Assembly (NCBI GenBank): GCA_046724395.1
Contig: JBKOWM010000158.1
Location: 1-7,695, forward strand
DNA: 7,695 nt
Source: DATAEU01 sp046724395
GTDB taxonomy: Bacteria; Actinomycetota; UBA4738; HRBIN12
Direction of reading: 5' to 3'
Position 1 is the stretch's first letter. Each line of letters opens with the position of its first letter. A model generated the notes under the pieces. That model was not told the origin of the DNA and ran no database searches. It was given only the letters and a program-made list of their open reading frames with translations. The position numbers were made by a program, and so were the translations under genes. Shown here piece after piece: positions 1-7,113 of the stretch.

Positions 1-1379
1 AGCAACGGTCGAACGTAGAACAGGGAACCGGCCACGAGACCGACCGCGCACACCGAGTAGAGGAGCCGAGCGACACCGCGCCCACGCTGACGCCAGGCAT
101 CCTCGACGGCAAAACCGCCGAGAAGAGCAACGACGATCGACGTCAGCCCGAGCACCTTTGCGGGGTCGCGAAGCAACCAATAGCCGGGAAGATGGAGGTA
201 GAGCCACGCATTCGTCCCGGCGAGCGGCGGATGGTAGCCCTTCGCTATCCAGAGAGTGACCGCCCATACGACGCCGAGAGTCGCGCCGATCCTTGGACGG
301 AGTTGGGCGACGCGAATCAGCCCAATGACGCCAAGGGCCGGAAGGGCGAATCGAAGCAATCCCGAAAGGACGGCATCGATTGCGGCGCGATATGGGAAAT
401 AAGCTGCGTGTGTCCACGCCCACGTCGTATTGAGGCCGAACGCGTTGAGAAGCGTCGCCCGAACCTGCGTCCATCGCCACGCAGATGGATCGCCGGCCGC
501 GAACCGCGCAGCGAAACTCTCATCGGTGAGCGTGACCAGAACGGGTACCACCCACCACAGATTCAGCAAGATCACAAGAGGAACGGCTCGCGCGAAGAAT
601 CGGGCGACAGCCACGACGTACTCGCGATGCCAAAGCAGGGCGCCCAATGTCACGGAAACGAGGACCCAAGCGGCCACGAGGAGGAGCTGTGGTGGGTTGA
701 CGACGAGATACCCAGTCGTCATCGACCAGAGGCCAAAGCTCCCAACGCGTGCCAGCTGGGATCTTCCAGGACGGATCCTGAGGATTTGACCGCCAAGAAC
801 GGCCGCCGAGCAGACCGCCGCAAGGGGAACAGGATCGGCACCCGTAGTCAATCTGTATACGTTCAGCGTGGCGAAGACGCCGGAGGCACCGGCGGCGACC
901 GGGTGCTCGAACAACCCAAACGCGTAATAGACGACGCTGGCAGCGACACCGGCGAACAAGAGCGAGATCCATAGCCGTTGAAACGTCTCGGGGCCGATGC
1001 CCACAGCGGCCGCGATCCCAACACCCAAGCTAGTCGGCAGCTGCCCGATCGTGTAGGACGGCGCCCCCTGCCCGCCCGAGTAGTTCCACGCTGAGATCGA
1101 TTGCGTCGACGTGCGTAGCGGAGGCGTAAGGTCGCCCTGCGCGATGACGGTACCGGGACGGAACCACGTCTGAACGACAAGCAGGGACAAGACAACGGGG
1201 ACGAGATAGGCGAGAACGCGGTACCGTACGCGAGTCGTTTCGCCTGCTGCCTCGCCACGTTGCTGGTGATCGAGATCGCCGACCACCACGATCGGTGAGC
1301 TGAATGCGTCTCCCGTCGAGCGATCAGAGGCCGTCTCGGTATTGACGACTCCGCTGCCTCGATCAGAGTTCGCCGTCAC
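1..1379 (-). CDS. GT-C-like polytopic membrane glycosyltransferase (DUF3367/AftD-like), 3' end outside window
   Basis: An open frame reads leftward from GTG 1379 off the window edge without a stop, giving 459 visible residues. After about 50 polar residues comes a first membrane segment (about 54-73), then an outer loop with a GDLTPP motif whose Asp83 sits where GT-C enzymes carry their catalytic acid. About ten further hydrophobic segments follow (roughly 136-155, 160-200, 231-250, 262-285, 340-357, 365-379, 409-426, 438-455). A LLRDPAKVLGL motif at 402-412 resembles the R-[DE]-P-x-K motif of DUF3367/YfhO-like proteins. GT-C enzymes transfer sugars from polyprenyl-phosphate donors on the outer membrane face; that role here is inferred from the fold. 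The start GTG overlaps the stop of the upstream glycosyltransferase gene (GTGA) with no clear Shine-Dalgarno, suggesting translational coupling. A YfhO-type membrane protein or another mannosyl/arabinosyltransferase family is possible. Membrane GT-C nature is fairly sure, substrate unknown. Confidence 0.8.
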   Translation of the reverse strand, partial: MTANSDRGSGVVNTETASDRSTGDAFSSPIVVVGDLDHQQRGEAAGETTRVRYRVLAYLVPVVLSLLVVQTWFRPGTVIAQGDLTPPLRTSTQSISAWNYSGGQGAPSYTIGQLPTSLGVGIAAAVGIGPETFQRLWISLLFAGVAASVVYYAFGLFEHPVAAGASGVFATLNVYRLTTGADPVPLAAVCSAAVLGGQILRIRPGRSQLARVGSFGLWSMTTGYLVVNPPQLLLVAAWVLVSVTLGALLWHREYVVAVARFFARAVPLVILLNLWWVVPVLVTLTDESFAARFAAGDPSAWRWTQVRATLLNAFGLNTTWAWTHAAYFPYRAAIDAVLSGLLRFALPALGVIGLIRVAQLRPRIGATLGVVWAVTLWIAKGYHPPLAGTNAWLYLHLPGYWLLRDPAKVLGLTSIVVALLGGFAVEDAWRQRGRGVARLLYSVCAVGLVAGSLFYVRPL

Positions 1380-2284
1380 GAACGCCACTGCCGGTCGGCG
1401 CCAACGTGCCGAACTCGACCAGGCGACCCGATGAGACTCCGCCTCGGAGCGATCGAGCCGATGGCCATACCGGTGACCTCTGTGGTCTTCATCAACCCGA
1501 TTCCGAGGCTGAGGATCGGATGTCTGAACAGGTCCCTCCAGTGCCGCACAAGCGACGGCCGCGCCGGACTCATCTGTCGCGTCGCGGCCACGGGATGCTT
1601 ACGTCGAAACTGCGCGAGGTATGGCGAGTAGTACCGGAACTTCTGAAAGAGCTGAATGAGGCTGATGCGGTCATACATCTCGACGAGCTCATCCCTTGCT
1701 CGGTCGACCGGCTCGCCGAGCCTCATGAGGCGTAGCGCAATATCCCAATCCTCCCCGGCGACCAGCCCCTCGTCGTAACCCTGAAGTCTTTCGAACACGT
1801 CTCGTCGGAAGAAGCGAGGAGCTTCCCGATCCGGGTCACCCACATAGCACGCTTTCTCGAGCGCGCGACTGCGAGCAAGAAACCCATAACCGTCGGCGGC
1901 CTGGGGGATGATCAGGACATTCGCACGAGATCGCCGGGTCACGGCCAGACAGTCTTCGACCAACGTTGGCGCGGCGCGCATGTCAGCATCGAGGAACAGC
2001 AGGTACATCCCGGAAGCGGCACGAGCGCCAACGTTTCGCTGCCTCGATCGCTCCCCACCCGCAGCGATGAAATGCAAGCGGAAGCGCTGTGCCAGCGCCT
2101 GGGTGAGGTCCGTGCTGAAGTTGTCGACGACAATGACCTCGCATGGCACCGTCTGTCGCGTAATCGAGTCGAGGCACCGGGCCAGCGTGCGTTCGGAATT
2201 TCGAGTAGTAACGATGGCGGTTACCGTCATCGCCGCGTGAACAACGGCGTCGTTACGCATGTCAGGTCGACCGTCTGACAACAT
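1376..2284 (-). CDS. Family 2 glycosyltransferase (GT-A fold) with C-terminal hydrophobic segment
   Basis: A 302-residue protein. It has a Rossmann-like GT-A start (TVTAIVTTRNSERTL, about 20-34), VDN at 53-55 for nucleotide binding, the DXD-type metal/sugar-nucleotide motif DAD at 99-101 (LFLDADM), and a GEDWD acceptor/base motif at 177-181. A hydrophobic stretch at about 255-278 could anchor it to the membrane. By family it should move a sugar from a nucleotide donor to a glycan or lipid acceptor on the cytoplasmic side; donor and acceptor cannot be read from sequence. The frame is open up to 2350, but a start there would overlap the upstream methyltransferase gene. I chose ATG 2284, one base after that gene's stop, because GAGG lies 9 nt upstream. 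ATG 2260 and ATG 2230 are alternatives, the last placing the start right at the GT-A fold. The 3' end overlaps the GT-C gene by 4 bp. The function class is secure; the start is less so. Confidence 0.88.
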   Translation of the reverse strand: MLSDGRPDMRNDAVVHAAMTVTAIVTTRNSERTLARCLDSITRQTVPCEVIVVDNFSTDLTQALAQRFRLHFIAAGGERSRQRNVGARAASGMYLLFLDADMRAAPTLVEDCLAVTRRSRANVLIIPQAADGYGFLARSRALEKACYVGDPDREAPRFFRRDVFERLQGYDEGLVAGEDWDIALRLMRLGEPVDRARDELVEMYDRISLIQLFQKFRYYSPYLAQFRRKHPVAATRQMSPARPSLVRHWRDLFRHPILSLGIGLMKTTEVTGMAIGSIAPRRSLIGSPGRVRHVGADRQWRS

Positions 2285-2285
2285 C

Positions 2286-3119
2286 TCAACCCGCCTCGAG
2301 CCGGCGGTTTCGCAGTACGACCACGCGGTCATGCTGCGAGATCGTCTCAAACGAGCGATCGAGAATCGGCATCAGCGTTCGGCTTCCGCGCTCGGGTGCG
2401 ACATCATGCACTTCCATGAAGATGTGATCCACGTTCGCTTCGACGAACCCCAGCGTCTCTGCGTTTCGAAACACGTCGTGCTCCGAACCCTCGATATCGA
2501 GCTTCAGGATGTCGACGTGCCGAAGTCCGAATCGCGAGCAGAGCGTCGTCGTCGATACGACCTCACACTTCTGCGCTCCTTGGCCATCGATGTCCGCATC
2601 CAAGGCCAAGCGGTATGAGTCCGCTGGGACGTTTCGGTCGAGCGATGCGAACCCATCTGTGGGTCCCAGAGCAGCCTGAACGATGTGAATGGATGCCTTA
2701 CGCGTCAAGACGGTGTTTGCCTCCAGGTTACGGAGCAGATACTCGTGGTTGTCGAGGGCAGGTTCGACGGCCACGACTGTCGGTGTCAAGTCACGAAAGT
2801 GATCCAAGGCAAGCAACGTGAACGTTCCGATGTGCGCCCCAACGTCCACGATGACGGGGCGATTCGCGGTGCGCAGCGTCACGAGAGCGAGGTCGTACTC
2901 CCTTCCGCCCAACACAACCAGGATCTCGTAGAAGTCCGGTGTTCCTGCACGCGCGTGAACTCGTATGGAGCCATCTTTGATGAGATAGGTCACATCGCCG
3001 CGCGACAGACCCAAGACATCCGACAGAAACGCCCCGGGATTGTCGATCGTCCGGAACATGAGCACGAGCGCGGACGCAGCCCTGAACGGGTGAGCGGCAT
3101 TCTTCAACGTGAGATTCAC
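2286..3119 (-). CDS. FkbM-family SAM-dependent methyltransferase
   Basis: A 277-residue protein. It carries the class I methyltransferase SAM-binding motif VDVGAHIG (91-98), an acidic residue after strand 2 (AVEPA, 117-121), the FkbM hallmark VDILKLDIEGSE (202-213), and a following FMEVHD strand (234-239). The N-terminal 90 residues (for example RVHARAGTPDFYE) match the usual FkbM lead-in. FkbM enzymes O-methylate hydroxyls. In glycan clusters they usually methylate a sugar of the polysaccharide or glycolipid, which is the inferred role here. The start is GTG 3119, preceded by AGGGGA with 6-nt spacing. The frame is open further to 3239, but that region codes for the end of the upstream fusion protein and does not look like methyltransferase. 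It lies 46 bp after the fusion gene and 1 bp before the GT2 gene. Third codon positions are less GC-rich than in the fusion gene. Confidence 0.9.
   Translation of the reverse strand: MNLTLKNAAHPFRAASALVLMFRTIDNPGAFLSDVLGLSRGDVTYLIKDGSIRVHARAGTPDFYEILVVLGGREYDLALVTLRTANRPVIVDVGAHIGTFTLLALDHFRDLTPTVVAVEPALDNHEYLLRNLEANTVLTRKASIHIVQAALGPTDGFASLDRNVPADSYRLALDADIDGQGAQKCEVVSTTTLCSRFGLRHVDILKLDIEGSEHDVFRNAETLGFVEANVDHIFMEVHDVAPERGSRTLMPILDRSFETISQHDRVVVLRNRRLEAG
2294..2297 (-). promoter_or_regulatory. Ribosome binding site of the GT2 gene, inside the end of the methyltransferase gene
   Basis: GAGG lies 9 nt before ATG 2284, within the last codons of the methyltransferase gene. It favours this start over ATG 2260 and ATG 2230, which have weaker upstream sequence. 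Confidence 0.5.
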
Positions 3120-3125
3120 GACGCT

Positions 3126-3131
3126 TCCCCT
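3126..3131 (-). promoter_or_regulatory. Ribosome binding site of the FkbM methyltransferase gene
   Basis: AGGGGA lies 6 nt before GTG 3119. It sets the start well downstream of the first possible start codon at 3239, which lies inside the coding region of the fusion gene. Confidence 0.7.
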
Positions 3132-3165
3132 GCGGATTCGTTCCCAACGCTCACACGATGCTGAC

Positions 3166-6100
3166 CTACGGCACAGGCCGGTGATCGGCCACGGCGAGCA
3201 CGCCGTCGGGCAGGTCGAGAACGGTTTCGTCCGGCTCACGTGAGGAAAGCGCCCGCTCCAGGATCGTCATGAGCGACTCTGCCGTGCGGTCCCACGTGTG
3301 GCGGGAGGCTCGTTCCTTGCCGGCGCGGCCGAGCGCCGCCAGACGCTCGTCGCTCGATGCCAGGCCGCTCGCCGCCCGACCCATCCGCGCCGGGTCTCCG
3401 TCGGGCGTCAACAGACCCGTCACGCCGTCGACGATCGAGTCCCGGATGCCGGGGACGTCATAGCCGAGGGCCGGCGTCCCGACGGCGGCGGCCTCGGTGA
3501 CGACCAGCCCCCACCCCTCGCGGACGGACGTGACGAGCAGGCAATGGGCGCGAGCCATGCGCTCGTACATCTGGTCGCGAGAGAGGAATCCGAGCATCTC
3601 CGCGCCCGCCGGGAGGTCGCGCGCGAGGCGCCGTTCGAGCGGGCCCCGGCCGACGATCCACAGTCGCGCGTCCGGCACGCGCTCCCTGATCGCCCGAAAC
3701 GCCGCGACGGCGTGGTCCGGGCGCTTATTCGCGGCGAGCCGGCCGACGAACAGAAACGTCGGGATCTTCTCTTTCGGCCCGACGATCGTGCGGGGCGCGT
3801 CGCACCCGAGCGGGATCGCCGAAACGTGCCGAAGACCGATCTTCCGCAGGTCGCGTTCCGTCGACGGTGACACCGTGACGACCGGAACGTCCTGGTAAAG
3901 GCGGATGACGGCCGGTTCGATCCTTCGGCCGAGCGCGGCGACCGGGCGCGGGACTTCGGCGTCGAGGACGTTGGCAGCCAGCTGGTGGATCAGAGCCACC
4001 GACGGCATGCGGCGAAACATCGGTGTGAAGAACGGGACCGTATTGATCTCGTCGACGACGATGTCCGTGTTGCGCAGTCGAGCGATCGCTCGCAGCGCCT
4101 TGAGGTGGAACGTCCCGGCGCGCAGGCGGCCGAATCGTTCGATGCGAACCCCGTCTAGCACCTCGACGCGGGAAGCACCTGCGTACATCGACGTCAGGAG
4201 CCGAACCTCGTGGCCCTGGTGAACCCATCGCCTTGCGACCTCGTGCGTCACGACCTCGGCGCCGCCGGCTTCGGGGTTCGTGATGTCTCGCCAATTGACG
4301 ATCGCGATGCGCCGGCGAGCTCGATCCGACGTCATCCTCCCCGGGGCCGATCGCCCGTATGTGCCAAGGATGTAGCGGCGGTAGAAGATCGCGGCCGTGT
4401 CCAACAGGATCCGCCCCGCCGCCCGAACATCGACCTGGCTGTCGAACCGGTAGTCGATCTTGACGGGCGCCTCGAAGACGCGCGTGTATCCGAGCATGCG
4501 AGCCACGACGAGGAGCTCGAGGTCGAAGGCGTACCGCTTCTCGAGCATCCGTGGAAGGACCTCGGCAAGCACATCGCGGCGGATCACCTTCAAGCCCGTC
4601 TGCGTGTCCCGAACATCCACGCGGAAGAGCACGCGCGTCAGCTTGTGATAGGTCCAACTCAGAGACCTCCGCACGGGCGGGTATTCGACCTGGGATAGAG
4701 GGTGCCGTTTCGACCCCAGCACCACGTCGGGCTCGAACATGCGCATGAGCTCGACGAACGGCACGATCGCCCCCGGATCGATGTCTCCGTCGGAGTCCAT
4801 GAAGGCGACGTAACGCCCCTGCGCCCTGCGGAGGCCTTCCTTCAGCGCGTGTCCCTTCCCGGCACGCGCCTGGTACTCGATGACCCGTACCCTCGGCGAC
4901 GAGAAACGGCGCGCGACGTCGGCCGTACCGTCCGTGCTCCCGTCCGAGACGATGATGATCTCCGTCCCAACCGCGTCATTGCAGCGGAGCAGCGCCCGCA
5001 CGACGTCGGCCAGACCCCGCTCGGCGTTGTGGCACGGGAGGACGATGGAGAGATCCAGCGTGGGTGACCGTCGCAGCACCCCGTCGACGGCGTCGTCTGA
5101 GACGAGCTGCCCGGTCCCCCACCGGACAGCACACTCCGCGGCGACGTAGAGCGTCAGTGCCACGAGTGCGGCGACAACGAGCGTCACGGTCCCGATCTGA
5201 TACGTGCTCCCGTGCGCGAGCGCCACCCCGATGACCTCCAGGACGACTCCAGCGGCGACGATTCGCGCGGCGTGCGAGCCGATGGCGATGTGGAAGTAGA
5301 CCAAGACGTTGATAAGGGCGAGCAGCATCATCCCGGCCGCGAGCAACGGAAGGAGATCCGCGGCTGCCCCGAATCCCGGCCCGTACGTCACGTCCACGGC
5401 GAGGCGTCGGAGGAGCACCAATACAGGAAAGGCGAGCACGAGCAAGAACGCGTTGATCCGGAGAGCCGCATGGAGCCATCGGCGCACGTCGCTCCCACCA
5501 GCGTGCGCCGCCGCGAACCGAGGAAGCGCAACGACCGAGACCGCGCCGGGGAGAAACAGTAGCGATCGCGCCAGAAACCCCGCGGCCGAGTAGATGCCGC
5601 CCTCGGTCGCCGAAAGGAAGTGACGCGCGAGGACGATGTCGATCTCGGCGAGGAGCCAGAACGTCGCGAGCGCCGACGTCGCCAGACCGAGCTCGCCGCG
5701 CAAACCCTCCAACGTCCCGCGCTCGCGCCACCAGCCACGCCGAAGGTGGATCAATTGCATCGAGATGGCGACGACGGCGAGCTGAGCGAGCACGGTTGCC
5801 GCAATCGCACCCGTGGATCCCGCTCCCATCCGAACGAGCAGAATCCCGCTCAGCACTCTCACCGCGACTCCGGCAACCGAGACCGCCGAGAGCGAGACGA
5901 ATCGAAGCTCGCCCTGCAGGGCACCGAACGCGACCGCCGCGAGAAGCGACAACAGCACGTACGGCGCCAACAGCAGGACCGCGCCGACGTCCACGCGGAG
6001 GAATCCGGCCAACAACGGGCTCAACACGACACCAAGGCCGACAGCGAGCAGAGCGACGCGACCGACGCCCTTCATCGCGGTCCTCACGAATCGGTCGCGC

Positions 6101-6402
6101 GCCCGTCGATCCCCAAAGGACGCCACCGACACACGCTTCGCGACGACGGTCTGGACGACGCCGGCCGGCACAGAGATCACGAGCACCGTGCCGAGAAGGG
6201 AGGCGAGCGCACCGTAGTCGCGCGGCCCGAGCATGCGGCTGATGACGATGTGGAACAGGTAGTTCGACCCGTTCAGAACGGCGGTCGCGATGAGGAGTGG
6301 GACCGCACCCCTCAGCAGCAGTCGGATGCGCCCGACTGCTCTATCCTCTCGCAGATCCTCGGACGGCGCCGGCTCCAACGTGACCGAGGACGCCGCCGTC
6401 AA
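3166..6402 (-). CDS. Three-domain fusion: MOP-type flippase + polyprenyl-P-sugar synthase-like GT2 + GT4 glycosyltransferase
   Basis: One uninterrupted 1078-residue frame holds three complete modules. Residues 25-425 form about 12 hydrophobic segments, opening with an NGSNYLFHIVISRMLGPRDYG segment typical of Wzx/oligosaccharide flippases. Residues 449-685 are a GT2 domain: LSIVLPCHNAERGL, SDGSTDGT (486-493), DSDGD (536-540), and the DTQTGLK box (599-605) characteristic of DPM1/ALG5-type polyprenyl-phosphate-sugar synthases. Residues 697-1052 are a GT4 enzyme: NPEAGGAEVVTHE (709-721), VGRLAANKRPDHAV (886-899), and the EX7E pair E962/E970. With an even number of membrane spans, both transferase domains would face the cytoplasm, where nucleotide sugars are. 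The GT2 part lacks the C-terminal membrane segments many relatives have, so the flippase may act as its anchor. The start is TTG 6402 with GGGGGAG 9 nt upstream; an in-frame stop lies at 6474-6472 with no other start between. Inferred role: make, flip and extend a lipid-linked glycan. Substrates are unknown. Confidence 0.9.
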   Translation of the reverse strand: MTAASSVTLEPAPSEDLREDRAVGRIRLLLRGAVPLLIATAVLNGSNYLFHIVISRMLGPRDYGALASLLGTVLVISVPAGVVQTVVAKRVSVASFGDRRARDRFVRTAMKGVGRVALLAVGLGVVLSPLLAGFLRVDVGAVLLLAPYVLLSLLAAVAFGALQGELRFVSLSAVSVAGVAVRVLSGILLVRMGAGSTGAIAATVLAQLAVVAISMQLIHLRRGWWRERGTLEGLRGELGLATSALATFWLLAEIDIVLARHFLSATEGGIYSAAGFLARSLLFLPGAVSVVALPRFAAAHAGGSDVRRWLHAALRINAFLLVLAFPVLVLLRRLAVDVTYGPGFGAAADLLPLLAAGMMLLALINVLVYFHIAIGSHAARIVAAGVVLEVIGVALAHGSTYQIGTVTLVVAALVALTLYVAAECAVRWGTGQLVSDDAVDGVLRRSPTLDLSIVLPCHNAERGLADVVRALLRCNDAVGTEIIIVSDGSTDGTADVARRFSSPRVRVIEYQARAGKGHALKEGLRRAQGRYVAFMDSDGDIDPGAIVPFVELMRMFEPDVVLGSKRHPLSQVEYPPVRRSLSWTYHKLTRVLFRVDVRDTQTGLKVIRRDVLAEVLPRMLEKRYAFDLELLVVARMLGYTRVFEAPVKIDYRFDSQVDVRAAGRILLDTAAIFYRRYILGTYGRSAPGRMTSDRARRRIAIVNWRDITNPEAGGAEVVTHEVARRWVHQGHEVRLLTSMYAGASRVEVLDGVRIERFGRLRAGTFHLKALRAIARLRNTDIVVDEINTVPFFTPMFRRMPSVALIHQLAANVLDAEVPRPVAALGRRIEPAVIRLYQDVPVVTVSPSTERDLRKIGLRHVSAIPLGCDAPRTIVGPKEKIPTFLFVGRLAANKRPDHAVAAFRAIRERVPDARLWIVGRGPLERRLARDLPAGAEMLGFLSRDQMYERMARAHCLLVTSVREGWGLVVTEAAAVGTPALGYDVPGIRDSIVDGVTGLLTPDGDPARMGRAASGLASSDERLAALGRAGKERASRHTWDRTAESLMTILERALSSREPDETVLDLPDGVLAVADHRPVP

Positions 6403-6411
6403 GGGACCGAG

Positions 6412-6418
6412 CTCCCCC
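6412..6418 (-). promoter_or_regulatory. Ribosome binding site of the flippase-GT2-GT4 fusion gene
   Basis: GGGGGAG sits 9 nt before TTG 6402. It supports the rare TTG start; upstream in this frame there is a stop and no ATG, GTG or TTG in between. Confidence 0.6.
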
Positions 6419-6451
6419 TGGACGTCGAACGATTCCCCGATGCCGTGCCGA

Positions 6452-6877
6452 TTACCGCCTGACCCGGATCTTCACGCTCTTCGACCGGCTCGGGTTGCAC
6501 GTGTGCGAGTGCCCGTAGTACGTGCCGTAGTTGTATCCGGTCGTCACCGAGCCGCGGAACCGCGTGTAGACCTTCATGGTGCGCCGGGCGCGCAGCTTGA
6601 ACAGGTACTCGCCTTCCCTGTCCGTACGGTCCTTGGCGAGAAGCTTGTCCGGTCCCTTCACGACCTTCATCAGGCGGATGACCTTGTGCTTTCGACATGC
6701 CTTCGGCTTTAGCTTGCCCATGATCAGGACGCGGTCCCCCCGGTGAACGGCGTGATTCGGGGACTTATCGATCGACAGCGATGTGTCGTATGTCGCGACG
6801 TGGGCCGACGCGCCACCCACCTGAACGACCAAAATCACAGCCGACATCAGACATGTGAGAACAAACCGTTTCCGCAT
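6452..6877 (-). CDS. Small secreted basic protein, probable beta-sandwich fold, function unknown
   Basis: A 141-residue protein. Residues 1-25 are a classic signal peptide: a basic MRKR start, a hydrophobic core, and GGASA just before the predicted cut at A25/H26. The mature part is rich in Lys/Arg, has alternating hydrophobic strands (for example DRVLIMGKLKP, GEYLFKLRA, MKVYTRFRG) and ends KSVKIRVRR. This suggests an Ig-like or prealbumin-like beta-sandwich. Two cysteines remain after cleavage (C61, C127) and could form a disulfide. A Gly/Tyr/His-rich stretch lies at 114-125. I recognise no family. ATG 6877 is chosen because the signal peptide begins there and GGAG lies 5 nt upstream; the frame is open to 7195, but that extension is not protein-like and contains the promoter. 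It is the first gene behind the only good leftward promoter, 49 bp ahead of the fusion gene. A cell-surface role tied to the glycan is a guess. Confidence 0.75.
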   Translation of the reverse strand: MRKRFVLTCLMSAVILVVQVGGASAHVATYDTSLSIDKSPNHAVHRGDRVLIMGKLKPKACRKHKVIRLMKVVKGPDKLLAKDRTDREGEYLFKLRARRTMKVYTRFRGSVTTGYNYGTYYGHSHTCNPSRSKSVKIRVRR

Positions 6878-6919
6878 GGTCGCTCCGTCCCTTCCCCGTA
6901 ACGGACGCAGGTCCGCCCC

Positions 6920-6948
6920 CTTATAGACCGCGCAGGAATGCCGTGCAA
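6920..6948 (-). promoter_or_regulatory. Sigma-70-type promoter of the leftward cluster
   Basis: Reading leftward, TTGCAC (6948-6943) and TATAAG (6925-6920) are separated by exactly 17 bp. Each hexamer differs from the TTGACA/TATAAT consensus at few positions, which stands out in DNA this GC-rich. Transcription would begin near 6913, giving a leader of about 36 nt before ATG 6877. No comparably good promoter was seen at the later gene junctions, so this one may drive the whole cluster. Confidence 0.7.
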
Positions 6949-7113
6949 GGGGAAACCCAACTTTTGGCGCAGTTCGTCGAGTCCCCTGTGGAAAACCGCG
7001 GTGGCGCCTCGTCTGCGCGCCGTCATGAATGCGTTGCGCGGGGCAGGCCGCTCGGGCCGTCGCCCTGCACCTTGCCGTGAACGCGCTACAGCAGATGTAC
7101 TGTGATGTCTTCC

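Noticed and set aside
192..974. Rightward open frame of 260 codons
   Set aside because: It is antisense to the GT-C membrane gene, whose leftward frame has clear membrane segments and motifs. The rightward product is strongly charged with no domain or ribosome binding site.
3725..4657. Leftward 310-codon frame in another phase within the fusion gene
   Set aside because: Arg/Pro/Gly-rich without motifs, and entirely inside the GT2/GT4 coding region. It is a by-product of high GC at third positions.
6403..6451. Possible terminator or promoter between the secreted-protein gene and the fusion gene
   Set aside because: The 49 bp show no stable stem with a T-run and no paired -35/-10 hexamers, so read-through is more likely.
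5620..6462. Rightward open frame of 280 codons opposite the flippase domain
   Set aside because: The product is a low-complexity Arg/Asp/Glu/Gln-rich string, the usual mirror of hydrophobic codons in GC-rich DNA. The leftward frame is a recognisable flippase.
6987..6995. Perfect TTWTNCACA DnaA-box match (TTTTCCACA, leftward)
   Set aside because: A single box without neighbours, an AT-rich unwinding element or dnaA/dnaN genes does not make an origin, and one match is expected by chance.
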